Below, one piece after another: positions 1-9,887 of a stretch of DNA of 64,000 nt. The position numbers were made by a program, and so were the translations under genes. How positions within the stretch are numbered: the first letter of the stretch is position 1; each line of letters begins with the position of its first letter. Below the pieces are notes generated by a model that saw only the letters and a program-made list of their open reading frames with translations, did no database searches and had not been told where the DNA came from. This stretch comes from Georgenia sp. EYE_87 (lineage in GTDB: Bacteria; Actinomycetota; Actinomycetes; Actinomycetales; Actinomycetaceae): the NCBI RefSeq assembly GCF_023148685.1, contig NZ_JAHXNL010000002.1, positions 186,001 through 250,000 of the forward strand, given 5' to 3'.

Positions 1-1008
1 CTCGACCGGCTCGGCAACCGCGCCGACAGCCAGGTCCAGCGCTTCGACGCCCTCGAGCAGGTTCACTCCACCCTCCAGCGCCGGGCCGACGAGTCGGCCG
101 CCGCGCAGCAGGCGGCGACCGAGGCGCTCGCCGCCGCGGCCGAGGAGGCCGAGTCGAGCTTCGCGGCCGCGCAGACCCAGATGACCCTGTCGAACGAGCG
201 TCGCGAGCAGCTCATCACCCAGCTGGCCGCCCAGCGCAGCACCACCGTCGAGCTGGAGCGTGAGCGGCAGGCCTCGCTCGAGGCGGAGCGCGAGCGGCGC
301 GAGGAGAACGTCGCCCGGAACGAGGCGATCGCGGTCGTGGCCGCGGCGGCTCCCGAGGCTGCTGCCCCGTCGTCGGCCGCCGGCCCCTCGGGCCCCGCGA
401 CGGCAGATCCCGCCCCCGCGCCGGCCCCCACCTCTGTCCCTGCCGCGGACCCGGCGCCCTCCGCCCCGGCGACGCCGCGCCCCTCCGCCCCGGCGAACCC
501 TGCGCCCGCTCCCGCCCCGGCGCCCGCTCCCGCCCCGGCCCCCGCTCCCGCGCCGGCCCCCGCTCCGGCGCCGGCCCCCGCCCCGGCTCCCAAGCCGACG
601 CCGAAGCCCGCGCCGGCCCCGGCGCCCGCTCCGGCCCCGAACGCCTCGGCCGCGCAGACCGCGATCTCGTGGGCGCGCAGCCAGCTCGGCACCCCCTACG
701 TCTGGGGTGCCGCCGGCCCGGACGGCTACGACTGCTCCGGCCTGACGATGCGGGCCTTCCAGCAGGCCGGCGTCTCCCTCCCGCGCAACACACGCGCACA
801 GTGGGACGCCACGGCACGGGTGCCGCTGAGCGAGCTGCGCCCCGGCGACCTGGTGTTCTGGAGCAACAACGGTCAGCGCTCGGGGATCTACCACGTCGCC
901 ATCTACACCGGAAACGGGATGCGGCTGCACGCCCCGGCCCCGGGCAAGACGGTGGAGGAGGTGCCGATGTGGCACGTCAACATCATGCCGTACGGCGGTC
1001 GGATCTGA
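1..1008 (+). CDS. NlpC/P60 (C40) cell-wall hydrolase, 5' end missing
   Basis: Secreted peptidoglycan peptidase of the NlpC/P60 family, expected to cut within the peptide stem. The frame is open from the first base, so the N-terminus (presumably with a signal peptide) lies outside the window; 335 residues are visible. The first 100 or so residues are charged, Ala/Glu/Gln/Arg-rich and look coiled-coil. About 55 residues of Pro-Ala repeat follow as a wall-spanning linker, then the catalytic domain from about residue 215. The catalytic Cys is in DGYDCSGL (fragment residue 245) and the His in YHVAIY (298). This is the RipA-like layout of actinobacterial division or growth hydrolases. A perfect hairpin follows the stop codon. 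Family assignment is firm; the exact bond cut is inferred. Confidence 0.93.
   Translation, partial: LDRLGNRADSQVQRFDALEQVHSTLQRRADESAAAQQAATEALAAAAEEAESSFAAAQTQMTLSNERREQLITQLAAQRSTTVELERERQASLEAERERREENVARNEAIAVVAAAAPEAAAPSSAAGPSGPATADPAPAPAPTSVPAADPAPSAPATPRPSAPANPAPAPAPAPAPAPAPAPAPAPAPAPAPAPAPKPTPKPAPAPAPAPAPNASAAQTAISWARSQLGTPYVWGAAGPDGYDCSGLTMRAFQQAGVSLPRNTRAQWDATARVPLSELRPGDLVFWSNNGQRSGIYHVAIYTGNGMRLHAPAPGKTVEEVPMWHVNIMPYGGRI
484..650 (+). repeat. Pro-Ala-coding low-complexity repeat
   Basis: In-frame six-base-period repeat that codes for alternating Pro and Ala in the linker of the NlpC/P60 protein. It creates long open but meaningless Gly-Ala and Arg-Pro frames on the other strand and in other frames. 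Confidence 0.85.
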
Positions 1009-1060
1009 CCGGGCCGATGCCCGGCTAGACCCGAGACACAGGCTGACCACGGGCAGCAGA

Positions 1061-1089
1061 ACGCCCCGCCGTCCACGACGGCGGGGCGT
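1061..1089. terminator. Bidirectional hairpin terminator
   Basis: Perfect 13-base-pair stem (1061-1073 with 1077-1089) and a three-base loop, placed between the convergent NlpC/P60 gene and ppa. It has no U-tract, as is common in GC-rich actinobacteria. Confidence 0.75.
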
Positions 1090-1121
1090 CTGCCTGCGCG
1101 GCTCCGTGGAGCCCGCGACGG

Positions 1122-1718
1122 TCAGACTCGGGTGCCGGCGTCCCCGGGACCCGTGGGGTCCGCCTGGCCGCGGTTGCCGCCCTCCGAGATCGCCGCGTCG
1201 GGCCGGTGTGCGCCGCCGCCGTGGTTGGCGTAGTAGCCGGCGTCCTTGGCGCGCTGGTAGGAGCGGCGGATCTCCTCCTCGGCCTCCTCGCGGCCGGTCC
1301 AGTGGGCGCCCTCGACGGACTTGCCAGGCTCGAGGTCCTTGTAGACCTCGAAGAAGTGCTGGATCTCCAGGCGGTGGAACTCCGAGACGTCGTCGATCTC
1401 CGTGCGCCACGAGGCGCGCTGGTCGCCGACCGGCACGCACAGCACCTTGTCGTCACCGCCGGCCTCGTCGCGCATGCGGAACATGCCCAGCGCGCGGCAG
1501 CGGATCAGGCAGCCGGGGAACGTCGGCTCCTCGAGCAGCACGAGCGCGTCCAGGGGGTCCCCGTCCTCGCCCAGGGTCTCCTCGATGAAGCCGTAGTCGT
1601 CCGGGTAGCGCGTGGAGGTGAACAGCATCCGGTCCAGCCGGATCCGACCCGTCTCGTGGTCCACCTCGTACTTGTTGCGGTTCCCCTTGGGGATCTCGAT
1701 CGTGACGTCGAACTCCAC
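1122..1718 (-). CDS. ppa: inorganic pyrophosphatase
   Basis: Family I soluble pyrophosphatase; it hydrolyses pyrophosphate in the cytoplasm and so pulls biosynthetic reactions forward. The start is GTG at 1718, giving [12 protein letters not shown], preceded by GGAAGGGA at good spacing; the open frame continues upstream but has no homology there. Conserved features are the N-terminal [11 protein letters not shown], the metal-binding [10 protein letters not shown] block, and the K-D-LEPGK region. At 198 residues it is about 30 longer than the usual actinobacterial enzyme; the extra part is a Gly/Pro-rich, probably disordered C-terminal tail after YYANHGGGA. It is divergent from dacB with a 142-base spacer. 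Confidence 0.95.
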   Translation of the reverse strand: MEFDVTIEIPKGNRNKYEVDHETGRIRLDRMLFTSTRYPDDYGFIEETLGEDGDPLDALVLLEEPTFPGCLIRCRALGMFRMRDEAGGDDKVLCVPVGDQRASWRTEIDDVSEFHRLEIQHFFEVYKDLEPGKSVEGAHWTGREEAEEEIRRSYQRAKDAGYYANHGGGAHRPDAAISEGGNRGQADPTGPGDAGTRV

Positions 1719-1860
1719 GGCTTCCCTTCCGCCCGCCCGGCGTGCCCGGCGGGGCTTCCTCCGCGCGACCGGCACGGGCCTGCCGGCGCTCCTGGCCACT
1801 AGTGTGGCGTACCGGAAGGTGTGGTCGCGCACAGGGACCACCGGTGACGACGGGGGAGAA

Positions 1861-3246
1861 GTGGGACGAGCGCGCCGCACGACGGTGACGGTGGCCGCGC
1901 TCGCCGTCGCCCTGGGCGCCTACGGCACCGCCGACGCCGCCGACCTCGTCCCCGGCGTCCTGACCACGGATCCGGTCCCCGCCGAGGCGCAGCCGTTCCC
2001 CGACGTCGAGGTACCCGGTGGCGAGCTGACCGCGCCGGTGCCCCCTGGACCCGACGAGTCGGCCCCGGCGCCCACCGCCGCCGGCCTCGAGGAGCTCACG
2101 GCCGCACTCGAGGCGGACGACCGCCGGACCGGCTCCTTCGGTCTCGTCGTCGCCGACGGGATCACCGGCGAGGTCCTGGTCGACCACGACGGCGACGCCC
2201 CGAGGCTGCCGGCCTCCTCGCTGAAGATCCTCACCGCGGCCGCCACGCTCGACGCCCTCGGGCCCGGGCGGACCCTGACCACCTCGGTCGTGCGCGCGGC
2301 GCCGGACCGCCTCGTGCTCGTCGGCGGCGGGGACGTCCTCCTCGCGGCCGGCGAGGGCGACCCCTCCGCCGTCGTCGGGCACGCCGGCCTGGCAGACCTC
2401 GCGGCGGCGACGGCGGAGGCGCTGACCGAGGAGGGCGTCACCACCGTCCAGCTCGCCGTCGACGACACGCTCTTCACCGGGCCCGTGCACCACGCCGACT
2501 GGGACGACGTCGACCGCAGGTTCGTCATGCCGATCCAGGCGCTGGCCGTCGAGGCCGGGCAGGTCGGCCGCGCCTACGCCGCGGACCCTGCCCTGGACGC
2601 GGGGAAGGCGTTCGCCGCGGCGCTCGCGGACCACGGCGTCCAGGTCGCCGGGTCGGTCGCGCGGGCCGGCGCGGGCGCCGACGCCGAGCCGCTCGCCGAG
2701 GTGGAGTCGGCGCCGGTCAGCGCCGTCGTGCGCCACATGCTCAAGGCCTCGGACAACTCCGTGGCGGAGGCGCTCGCACGCCTCGTCGCGCTCGAGCGGG
2801 GGCAGGAGCCGGACTTCCCCGGCGGCACGTCGGGGGTGCGCCGACAGCTCGCGGACCTCGGCGTGGACGTCACCGGGGTGACGATGGCCGACTCCTCCGG
2901 CCTGAGCACGGGCAGCAGCGTGCCGCCGTCGGTCCTGGTCGACGTCCTGCGGCTGGCGTCCGAGCCGTCGTCGACCACCCTGCACGGGCTGGTGGCGGCC
3001 CTGCCCGTCGGCGGCCTGGACGGCACGCTCTCGGACAGGCTGACCGGCGACGCCGCCGGGCACGTGCGTGCGAAGACCGGCACGCTCCTGCGTGCCGTGT
3101 CCCTGACCGGCTCCGTGGTCACGAGCGACGGCCGGCCGCTGCTGTTCTCGCTGCTCACGTCCGACCTCGAGGTCGGCACCGCCCACCAGGCCCGCCTCGC
3201 CGTCGACGCCTGGGCGTCCGCGGTCGCGGCGTGCGGCTGCAGCTGA
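1861..3246 (+). CDS. dacB: D-alanyl-D-alanine carboxypeptidase (PBP4/DacB type)
   Basis: Class C low-molecular-weight penicillin-binding protein, a serine peptidase that trims or cleaves peptidoglycan peptides outside the membrane. The GTG at 1861 follows GGGGGAG and is directly followed by a basic-hydrophobic signal peptide ([16 protein letters not shown]). The three active-site motifs are present: SSLK (Ser119, Lys122), SDN (297) and KTG (405), with the large insertion between the first two that is typical of the PBP4 family. Length is 461 residues. The protein ends CGCS. The gene lies directly upstream of the protease-tilS-hpt run, which has its own promoter within the end of dacB. Confidence 0.9.
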   Translation: MGRARRTTVTVAALAVALGAYGTADAADLVPGVLTTDPVPAEAQPFPDVEVPGGELTAPVPPGPDESAPAPTAAGLEELTAALEADDRRTGSFGLVVADGITGEVLVDHDGDAPRLPASSLKILTAAATLDALGPGRTLTTSVVRAAPDRLVLVGGGDVLLAAGEGDPSAVVGHAGLADLAAATAEALTEEGVTTVQLAVDDTLFTGPVHHADWDDVDRRFVMPIQALAVEAGQVGRAYAADPALDAGKAFAAALADHGVQVAGSVARAGAGADAEPLAEVESAPVSAVVRHMLKASDNSVAEALARLVALERGQEPDFPGGTSGVRRQLADLGVDVTGVTMADSSGLSTGSSVPPSVLVDVLRLASEPSSTTLHGLVAALPVGGLDGTLSDRLTGDAAGHVRAKTGTLLRAVSLTGSVVTSDGRPLLFSLLTSDLEVGTAHQARLAVDAWASAVAACGCS

Positions 3247-3251
3247 ACGAT

Positions 3252-3257
3252 TACCGT
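3252..3257 (+). promoter_or_regulatory. -10 box for leaderless transcript
   Basis: TACCGT ending six bases before the ATG at 3264. This fits the TANNNT-N6-start layout of leaderless actinobacterial mRNAs and supports that start. Confidence 0.6.
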
Positions 3258-3263
3258 GGCCCC

Positions 3264-4325
3264 ATGAGCAGCGCAGTCGACTGGCAGGTGGCCGTGCGCC
3301 GCGCCGGGCACCTCTCCCGGCCCGGCCCGAGCGGCACGCGCGCCGAGCTGCGCGCCCTCATCCAGGTGCTGCGCGCCGCGGCGGCCGAGGCCCCCGCGCA
3401 CGTCGCCGAGATCACCGGGCTGCACCGGCCCGCCGCCCAGGTCGCCACCACCCCCGTGTACGTGGTGGACCGCCCCCGCTGGGCGCAGGCGAACGTGGAG
3501 ATGTTCGCCCACCTCACCGACGGGCTGCTGCCCGCGGCGAAGCTACCCGGCTCCGCCCGCATGGCGGGGGAGGAGATGGGCGTCATGCTGGCGCTGCTCT
3601 CCCCGAAGGTCCTCGGCCAGTTCGACCCCTTCACCCCCGCCGACGGCGGACCGGGCCGTCTCCTGCTGGTCGCCCCGAACGTGCTCAAGGTCGAGCGCGA
3701 GCTCAACCTCGACGCGATGGACTTCCGCCTCTGGGTTTGCCTGCACGAGCAGACGCACGCGGTGCAGTTCGCGGCCGCCCCGTGGCTCGTGGACCATCTC
3801 TCCGGCCGGATGCGCGGGCTGGTCGGCGGCGTCTCCTCCACCACGGACGGGCCGGAGCGCCTGGTGCGCGCGGCCCGCGCCGTCGTCGAGGCCCTGGCCT
3901 CGGGCGTCGTGGGCGGCCCGCCCGGCCCGACGTCGGACCTCGGCGGGCCGCTGGTCGACGCCTTCCTCGACGAGGACGAGCGGGCGGCGATGGCGGAGAT
4001 CGTCGCGGTGATGAGCCTGCTGGAGGGGCACGCGGACGTCGTGATGGACGCCGTCGGCCCCGCCCGGCTGCCCTCGATCCGCCGCATCCGCGCCGCCTTC
4101 GAGAAGCGCCGGGACGGCACCTCCACCCTGGACGTGCTGCTGCGCCGCCTGCTCGGGATGGACGCCAAGGTCGCCCAGTACCGCAACGGCGCCCGGTTCG
4201 TCCGGGCGGTCGTCGAGAAGGTCGGGCACGACGGGCTCAACGCGGTGTGGACCGCGCCCGAGCTGCTGCCCACGGCCGCCGAGGTCGCCGACCCGGTGAC
4301 CTGGGTGCGCCGCGTCCACGGCTGA
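3264..4325 (+). CDS. zinc-dependent metalloprotease (DUF2342 family)
   Basis: Zincin-like protein of the DUF2342 family, widespread in actinobacteria and usually encoded next to tilS and hpt as here. The zinc site HEQTH is at residues 161-165 in a long helix. The ATG at 3264 is chosen because a leaderless -10 box precedes it; a possible start 33 bases upstream has no support. At 353 residues it matches the family. The substrate is unknown. Some family members are named for an association with coenzyme F420 genes, but no F420 gene is visible nearby. The tilS start lies four bases after the stop, so the two are probably co-translated. Confidence 0.85.
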   Translation: MSSAVDWQVAVRRAGHLSRPGPSGTRAELRALIQVLRAAAAEAPAHVAEITGLHRPAAQVATTPVYVVDRPRWAQANVEMFAHLTDGLLPAAKLPGSARMAGEEMGVMLALLSPKVLGQFDPFTPADGGPGRLLLVAPNVLKVERELNLDAMDFRLWVCLHEQTHAVQFAAAPWLVDHLSGRMRGLVGGVSSTTDGPERLVRAARAVVEALASGVVGGPPGPTSDLGGPLVDAFLDEDERAAMAEIVAVMSLLEGHADVVMDAVGPARLPSIRRIRAAFEKRRDGTSTLDVLLRRLLGMDAKVAQYRNGARFVRAVVEKVGHDGLNAVWTAPELLPTAAEVADPVTWVRRVHG

Positions 4326-4329
4326 CCCG

Positions 4330-5478
4330 GTGGCCGGCCCGCCCCCCGACCTCGCCGCCGCCCGCCGCGCCGTGCGCGCCGCGCTGGCCGACCTGCCGCC
4401 CGGCGCCCGCGTCCTCGTCGCCTGCTCCGGCGGCGCCGACTCCCTCGCCCTCGCCGCAGCCACCGCCTTCGTCGCCCCCCGCGAGGGTTGGCTCGCGGGC
4501 GCCGTCGTCGTCGACCACCGCCTCCAGCCGGGGTCCGGCGAGGTCGCCGGGACGGCGGCCGGGCAGTGCCGCGCGCTGGGCCTGGAGCCGGTCACCGTCA
4601 GGGAGGTCGAGGTCGACGGCGGGGCCCGCGGCGCCGGGGCGGGCGGCCCCGAGGCGGCGGCCCGCACCGCGCGGTACGCCGCGCTGACCGAGGTCGCGCG
4701 GGAGACGGGCGCGGCCGCCGTCCTGCTCGGGCACACCCTCGACGACCAGGCCGAGACGGTGCTCCTCGCCCTCGCTCGCGGGTCCGGCGCGCGGTCGCTG
4801 GCCGGGATGCCGGCGGCCCGCGGACTGTGGCGGCGGCCGCTCCTCGGGCTGCGCCGCGCGCAGACGGAGCAGGTCTGCCGCGCCGTCGGGCTGCAGTTCG
4901 TCCGGGACCCGGCCAACACCGTGGCCGGACCGTGGCGGGCCGCCGACGGCACGCCGCTGCGCCGCGCCGCGGTGCGCGAGCGGGTGCTGCCCGCCCTCAC
5001 GGAGGCGCTGGGCCCGGGTGTCGTCGAGGCGCTCGGCCGCACGGCGCGCCAGCTCGCCCGGGACGCCGACCTCCTCGACGACCTCGCGGAGGAGCTGCTC
5101 GCCCGCGCGATCGCTGCGGCCGCCGCACCCGCCGCGCCCGCCGTGCCCGCCGCGCCCGCTGCGTCCGCCGCGCCCGCCGTCGGCGGCGCCGGCGGGCGCG
5201 ACCTCGCCCACGCCGACGGAGCCGGCCTCGGTCTCGACGTCGCCGTGCTCGCCGACGCCCATCCCGCGCTGCGGACCCGGGCGCTGCACACGGCCGCCCT
5301 GCGGGCCGGGGCTACCCCGGGTGCCCTGGCGGCGGTGCACGTGGACGCCCTCGACGCCCTCGTCACCCGGTACCACGGCCAGGGCCCGGTCCCGCTGCCC
5401 GGGCCCGTCGTCGCCCGCCGCCGGTGTGGCAGGCTAACGCTGGCGCCGGCGGGCCCGGCCGGCCGGCCAGCGACGTGA
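4330..5478 (+). CDS. tilS: tRNA(Ile)-lysidine synthetase
   Basis: N-type ATP pyrophosphatase that adds lysine to C34 of the CAU-anticodon isoleucine tRNA so that it reads AUA. The PP-loop SGGADS is near residue 35 ([13 protein letters not shown]), followed by the [11 protein letters not shown] and RPLL blocks typical of the family. Start is GTG at 4330, almost abutting the preceding stop. At 382 residues it is a compact actinobacterial form. An Ala/Pro-rich stretch around residues 260-285 separates the catalytic domain from a short C-terminal part. The stop overlaps the region just before hpt. Confidence 0.92.
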   Translation: MAGPPPDLAAARRAVRAALADLPPGARVLVACSGGADSLALAAATAFVAPREGWLAGAVVVDHRLQPGSGEVAGTAAGQCRALGLEPVTVREVEVDGGARGAGAGGPEAAARTARYAALTEVARETGAAAVLLGHTLDDQAETVLLALARGSGARSLAGMPAARGLWRRPLLGLRRAQTEQVCRAVGLQFVRDPANTVAGPWRAADGTPLRRAAVRERVLPALTEALGPGVVEALGRTARQLARDADLLDDLAEELLARAIAAAAAPAAPAVPAAPAASAAPAVGGAGGRDLAHADGAGLGLDVAVLADAHPALRTRALHTAALRAGATPGALAAVHVDALDALVTRYHGQGPVPLPGPVVARRRCGRLTLAPAGPAGRPAT

Positions 5479-5495
5479 GCAGCGAGGAGAGCCGA

Positions 5496-6050
5496 GTGGA
5501 CGTGCAGGACATGGGGCAGGACCTGGAGAAGGTGCTGCTGAGCAAGGAGCAGATCGACACCCGGCTGACCGAGATGGCCGCCGAGATCGATGCCGACTAC
5601 GCGGGCCGCGAGCTCCTGCTGGTCGGGGTCCTGCGCGGCGCGGTGATGGTCATGGCGGACCTGTCGCGCAAGATCCACCTGCCGATCGAGATGGACTGGA
5701 TGGCCGTCTCCTCCTACGGCTCGGGCACGAAGTCCTCGGGCGTGGTGCGCATCCTCAAGGACCTCGACACCGACCTGCACGGGCGCGACGTCCTGATCGT
5801 CGAGGACATCATCGACTCCGGGCTCACGCTGTCCTGGCTGCTGGCCAACCTCCGCTCCCGGGGCCCGGCCTCGGTGGAGATCGCCACCCTCCTGCGCAAG
5901 CCGGAGGCCGCGAAGGTCGCCGTCGACGTGCGCTACGTCGGCTTCGACATCGCGCCGGAGTTCGTCGTCGGCTACGGCCTGGACTACGCCGAGCGCTACC
6001 GGCACCTGCCGTTCGTCGGCACCCTCGCCCCGCACGTCTACGGCGGCTGA
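5496..6050 (+). CDS. hpt: hypoxanthine phosphoribosyltransferase
   Basis: Purine salvage enzyme that joins PRPP with hypoxanthine or guanine to make IMP or GMP. The PRPP-binding loop [13 protein letters not shown] is clear, as is the C-terminal [16 protein letters not shown]. The GTG at 5496 is chosen because GAGGAG lies six bases upstream; another GTG at 5475 overlaps the tilS stop and is also in frame. The chosen start gives 184 residues, the usual length. The tilS-hpt-ftsH order is conserved across many Gram-positive bacteria. Confidence 0.94.
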   Translation: MDVQDMGQDLEKVLLSKEQIDTRLTEMAAEIDADYAGRELLLVGVLRGAVMVMADLSRKIHLPIEMDWMAVSSYGSGTKSSGVVRILKDLDTDLHGRDVLIVEDIIDSGLTLSWLLANLRSRGPASVEIATLLRKPEAAKVAVDVRYVGFDIAPEFVVGYGLDYAERYRHLPFVGTLAPHVYGG

Positions 6051-6145
6051 GCACCGCACCTCCACGGCTGAACCGCGGCGTCAGCCGCCGTACCGCCCTG
6101 CGCGAACATCGGGGCCGCTCTCAGCCGACGGTCAGGTTTGTCGTA

Positions 6146-6193
6146 TACCGTCGGGGAAACCGCGCGCGACCAGGAGGGACCGGGCTCCAGCCC
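6146..6193 (+). promoter_or_regulatory. ftsH leader: -10 box, distant Shine-Dalgarno and small hairpin
   Basis: TACCGT at 6146-6151 is a plausible -10 box. AGGAGGG at 6172-6178 is the best Shine-Dalgarno sequence in the leader but ends 22 bases before the ftsH ATG. Between them lies GGGCTCCAGCCC (6182-6193), which can fold into a small stem and would bring the two to about ten bases. This arrangement is an inference from sequence only. Confidence 0.4.
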
Positions 6194-6200
6194 ACACTCG

Positions 6201-8264
6201 ATGAACGCCAAGAATCTGCTGCGGGGTCCACTGGTGTGGATCCTGATCATGCTCGTGCTCATCTCCCTGGGGTGGTCCCTCCTCGGGCAGTCCGGCACCC
6301 AGCGCATCGACACCTCCCAGGGTCTCGAGCTCCTCAGGGGCGACACCGTCGAGCAGGTGGAGATCACCGAGGGCACCCAGCGGGTGCGCCTGACTCTGTC
6401 CGAGCCCTTCGAGGCCGACGACGGCGAGGGCGGCACCGTGGACAAGGGCACGACCGTGGAGTTCTTCTACGTCATGCCCCAGGGCGAGCAGATCGTCCAG
6501 GCCGTCGAGGACGCGGACCCCGAGAAGGGGTACAACTCGGTGGTCCCGACGACGTCAATCTGGACGTCGCTGCTGACCTTTATGCTGCCGATGATCATCA
6601 TCTTCATCGTCTTCTGGTGGCTGCTCTCCCGGGCCCAGGGCGGCGCCGGCGGCATGATGAAGTTCGGCAAGTCCAAGGCCCGGATGGTCAGCAAGGAGAA
6701 CCCGCAGGTCACCTTCGCCGACGTCGCCGGCGAGGACGAGGCCGTCGAGGAGCTGCAGGAGATCAAGGAGTTCCTCGCCGAGCCGGAGAAGTTCCAGGCC
6801 GTCGGGGCGAAGATCCCCAAGGGCGTCCTGCTCTACGGCCCGCCCGGCACAGGCAAGACCCTGATCGCGCGCGCCGTCGCCGGCGAGGCCGGCGTCCCCT
6901 TCTTCTCCATCTCGGGCTCTGAGTTCGTCGAGATGTTCGTCGGCGTGGGCGCCTCCCGCGTGCGCGACCTGTTCGAGCAGGCCAAGTCCAACGCGCCGGC
7001 CATCATCTTCGTCGACGAGATCGACGCCGTCGGCCGCCACCGCGGCACCGGCATGGGCGGCGGCCACGACGAGCGCGAGCAGACCCTCAACCAGCTCCTC
7101 GTGGAGATGGACGGCTTCGACGTCCACACCAACGTCATCCTCATCGCGGCGACGAACCGTCCGGACGTCCTCGACCCGGCGCTGCTGCGCCCCGGCCGCT
7201 TCGACCGGCAGGTCGCCGTCGAGGCGCCGGACCTGCACGGCCGGTCCGCGATCCTCAAGGTGCACGCCCAGGGCAAGCCGATGGCGCCCGGGGTCGACCT
7301 CGACATGGTGGCCAAGCGCACCCCCGGGTTCACCGGCGCCGACCTGGCGAACGTCCTGAACGAGGCGGCGCTGCTCACCGCCCGCTCCAACGCCCAGCTC
7401 ATCGACGACCGGGCGCTCGACGAGGCCATCGACCGCGTCATCGCCGGCCCGCAGAAGCGCACCCGGGTGATGAACGAGAAGGAGCTCAAGGTCACCGCGT
7501 ACCACGAGGGCGGGCACGCCCTCGCCGCCGCGGCGCTGCGCTACACCGACCCCGTGACGAAGGTGACCATCCTGCCGCGCGGCCGGGCCCTCGGCTACAC
7601 GATGGTCATGCCCAGCGAGGACAAGTACTCGACGTCGCGCAACGAGCTGCTCGACCAGCTCGCCTACGCCATGGGCGGGCGGGTGGCCGAGGAGATCGTC
7701 TTCCACGACCCGACCACCGGCGCCTCCAACGACATCGAGAAGGCGACCGCGATCGCCCGCAAGATGGTCGTCGAGTACGGGATGAGCGCGCGCGTCGGCG
7801 CCATCAAGCTCGGGCAGACCCAGGGCGAGCCGTTCCTCGGCCGCGACATCGGCCACCAGCGCGACTACTCCGAGGACGTCGCCCGCATCGTCGACGAGGA
7901 GGTGCGCCGACTCATCGAGGCCGCGCACGACGAGGCGTGGGAGATCCTCAACACCTACCGCGACGTCCTCGACCACCTCGTCCTGGAGCTGCTCGAGCGC
8001 GAGACCCTCAACGAGGCCGAGCTCGCCCGGGTGTTCGCGCCGGTGACGAAGCGCCCGGCGCGGCCGGTCTGGCTCTCCTCCGAGGACCGTTACGTCAGCG
8101 ACCGGCCCCCGGTGCTCACCGCCGCCGAGCGCGCCCGTGGCGAGCACATGCTCCCCGAGGACCAGATCGCGGCGGCGGGGGAGACCCGCCTCGGCGAGGG
8201 CGGCCCGGGCGTCGGCCAGGTTCCCGACGGCGGCACGGTCGGCGGGCCCGCCGAGGGGCTGTGA
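6201..8264 (+). CDS. ftsH: ATP-dependent zinc metalloprotease FtsH
   Basis: Membrane-anchored AAA+ protease that degrades misfolded membrane proteins and some short-lived regulators. Two membrane segments (about residues 9-29 and 122-146) flank a small outer domain. The AAA domain has Walker A GPPGTGKT (near 213), Walker [10 protein letters not shown] and the second region of homology [20 protein letters not shown]. The protease zinc site is HEGGH (near 435). Total length is 687 residues, with a disordered C-terminal tail. Start is ATG at 6201 ([10 protein letters not shown]), which matches the way FtsH proteins begin; an in-frame TTG at 6138 would add an unconserved leader. The stop overlaps folE by four bases. 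Confidence 0.97.
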   Translation: MNAKNLLRGPLVWILIMLVLISLGWSLLGQSGTQRIDTSQGLELLRGDTVEQVEITEGTQRVRLTLSEPFEADDGEGGTVDKGTTVEFFYVMPQGEQIVQAVEDADPEKGYNSVVPTTSIWTSLLTFMLPMIIIFIVFWWLLSRAQGGAGGMMKFGKSKARMVSKENPQVTFADVAGEDEAVEELQEIKEFLAEPEKFQAVGAKIPKGVLLYGPPGTGKTLIARAVAGEAGVPFFSISGSEFVEMFVGVGASRVRDLFEQAKSNAPAIIFVDEIDAVGRHRGTGMGGGHDEREQTLNQLLVEMDGFDVHTNVILIAATNRPDVLDPALLRPGRFDRQVAVEAPDLHGRSAILKVHAQGKPMAPGVDLDMVAKRTPGFTGADLANVLNEAALLTARSNAQLIDDRALDEAIDRVIAGPQKRTRVMNEKELKVTAYHEGGHALAAAALRYTDPVTKVTILPRGRALGYTMVMPSEDKYSTSRNELLDQLAYAMGGRVAEEIVFHDPTTGASNDIEKATAIARKMVVEYGMSARVGAIKLGQTQGEPFLGRDIGHQRDYSEDVARIVDEEVRRLIEAAHDEAWEILNTYRDVLDHLVLELLERETLNEAELARVFAPVTKRPARPVWLSSEDRYVSDRPPVLTAAERARGEHMLPEDQIAAAGETRLGEGGPGVGQVPDGGTVGGPAEGL

Positions 8265-8986
8265 CCGTGGCGGGTGAGGGCCCGGTCGGTGTCGAGCCGG
8301 GACGCACCGAGGCCGAGATCGCCGGCTCCCTGCCCGAGGCCGAGATCGCCGGCTCGCCGCCCGAGGCCGACGGGATGGCCTCGGACTCCGCGCCGCTGCG
8401 CTACGAGCACACCCCGCGCCCCTACGACGCCGACGGCGTCCGCCGGGCCGTGCGCGACCTGCTCGTCGCCGTCGGGGAGGACCCGGACCGGGACGGGCTG
8501 GTCGGCACCCCCGACCGGCTGGCCCGCTCGTTCGCCGAGATCTTCGCCGGCCTCGCCGAGGACCCGGCCGACCACCTCGACGCGGTCTTCGACATCGGCC
8601 ACGAGGAGATGGTCCTCGTGCGCGACATCCCGCTGTACTCGATGTGCGAGCACCACCTGCTGCCCTTCCACGGCGTCGCCCACGTCGGCTACATCCCCGC
8701 CGAGAACGGCCGCGTGACGGGGCTGAGCAAGCTCGCGCGCCTCGTCGAGGGCTACGCCCGGCGCCCGCAGGTCCAGGAACGGCTCACCTCCCAGGTCGCC
8801 GACGCCCTCGTCGAGCGGCTCGAGCCCCGCGGGGTGATCGTCGTCGTCGAGGCCGAGCACCTGTGCATGTCCATGCGCGGCGTGCGCAAGCCCGGCTCCC
8901 GGACCATCACCTCCGCCGTGCGCGGGCAGATGCGCCGCGCCGCCACCCGCGCCGAGGCCATGAGTCTGCTGGTGAACCGGGCCTGA
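8261..8986 (+). CDS. folE: GTP cyclohydrolase I
   Basis: First enzyme of folate synthesis; it converts GTP to dihydroneopterin triphosphate. The zinc site is visible as [10 protein letters not shown] and HLCMSMRG, with the usual C-terminal TRAEAMSLL. The GTG at 8261 overlaps the ftsH stop (GTGA), which suggests translational coupling; a GTG two codons later is also possible. At 241 residues it is about 45 longer than the core enzyme because of an N-terminal extension that contains a tandem copy of [10 protein letters not shown] (near residues 15-37). First gene of the folE-folP-folBK run. Confidence 0.95.
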   Translation: MTVAGEGPVGVEPGRTEAEIAGSLPEAEIAGSPPEADGMASDSAPLRYEHTPRPYDADGVRRAVRDLLVAVGEDPDRDGLVGTPDRLARSFAEIFAGLAEDPADHLDAVFDIGHEEMVLVRDIPLYSMCEHHLLPFHGVAHVGYIPAENGRVTGLSKLARLVEGYARRPQVQERLTSQVADALVERLEPRGVIVVVEAEHLCMSMRGVRKPGSRTITSAVRGQMRRAATRAEAMSLLVNRA

Positions 8987-8999
8987 CAGCTCCGGCGGA

Positions 9000-9005
9000 T
9001 AGCCT
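9000..9005 (+). promoter_or_regulatory. -10 box for leaderless folP transcript
   Basis: TAGCCT ends six bases before the folP ATG at 9012, so folP can be transcribed on its own as a leaderless mRNA as well as from upstream. Confidence 0.6.
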
Positions 9006-9011
9006 GGTGCG

Positions 9012-9887
9012 ATGAGCGAGCGATCGGCCCGGCCCGCCCCCCGGGGACCCGAGCCCCTGCCCCCGGCACTCCGCGACCCGGGGCGCACCCTGGTGATGGG
9101 CGTCGTCAACGTCACGCCGGACTCCTTCTCCGACGGCGGCCAGTGGTTCGACACCGACGTCGCGATCGCCCACGGCCGGCACCTGCTCGCCCAGGGCGCG
9201 GACATCGTCGACGTCGGGGGCGAGTCCACCCGGCCCGGCGCCGCCCACGTCTCCCCGGACCAGGAACTAGCCCGCGTCCTGCCCGTCGTGGAGACCCTCG
9301 CCCGCGAGGGGGCCGTGGTCAGCGTCGACACCGTCAACGCCTCGACCGCCGAGGCGGTCACCCGGGCCGGCGCCCTGATCGTCAACGACGTGTCCGGCGG
9401 CCTGTTCGACCCGGAGATGACGGCGACCGTCGCCCGCAGCGGCGCGGTCTACGTCCTCCAGCACTGGCGTGGCACCCCCGAGACGATGAACGACCTCGCC
9501 GAGTACGACGACGTCGTCGCCGAGGTGCGCGCCGAGCTGGCGGAGCGTCTCGCGGAGGCGCTGGCCGCGGGGGTCCGCGAGGAGCAGGTGGTGCTCGACC
9601 CGGGCCTCGGCTTCGCCAAGGACGCCGGCCACAACTGGACCCTGCTGACCCATCTCGACGCCCTGCTCGAGCTCGGCCGCCCCATCCTGGTGGGGGCGTC
9701 CCGCAAGCGGTTCCTCTCCGGCGTGGTCGCTCCGCGCCTGGCGGACGAGCCGCTCGCGCGGGACGCGGCCACGGCGGCCGTCAGCGCGCTGTCCGCCGCG
9801 GCCGGCGCCTGGGCCGTCCGGGTGCACGAGGTGACCGGCAGCCTGGACGCCGTCCGGGTGGCGGCCGAGTGGCGGGAGCACTCGTGA
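9012..9887 (+). CDS. folP: dihydropteroate synthase
   Basis: Condenses dihydropterin pyrophosphate with p-aminobenzoate; the sulfonamide target. Signature motifs are GVVNVTPDSFSDGG (loop 1), DVGGESTRPGA (loop 2) and the C-terminal GASRKRF. It is 291 residues long, with a short Pro-rich N-terminal addition. The ATG at 9012 is supported by a leaderless -10 box six bases upstream. The stop codon overlaps the start of the folB-folK fusion (GTGA), so the two proteins are probably translated in a coupled way. Confidence 0.96.
   Translation: MSERSARPAPRGPEPLPPALRDPGRTLVMGVVNVTPDSFSDGGQWFDTDVAIAHGRHLLAQGADIVDVGGESTRPGAAHVSPDQELARVLPVVETLAREGAVVSVDTVNASTAEAVTRAGALIVNDVSGGLFDPEMTATVARSGAVYVLQHWRGTPETMNDLAEYDDVVAEVRAELAERLAEALAAGVREEQVVLDPGLGFAKDAGHNWTLLTHLDALLELGRPILVGASRKRFLSGVVAPRLADEPLARDAATAAVSALSAAAGAWAVRVHEVTGSLDAVRVAAEWREHS

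Noticed and set aside
63-692. Minus-strand Gly-Ala-rich frame of over 200 codons
   Set aside because: It is the antisense shadow of the Pro-Ala repeat in the NlpC/P60 gene; no homology outside the repeat.
1612-1860. Upstream extension of dacB into the ppa gene
   Set aside because: The signal peptide begins right after the GTG at 1861 and the extension overlaps ppa coding sequence on the other strand.
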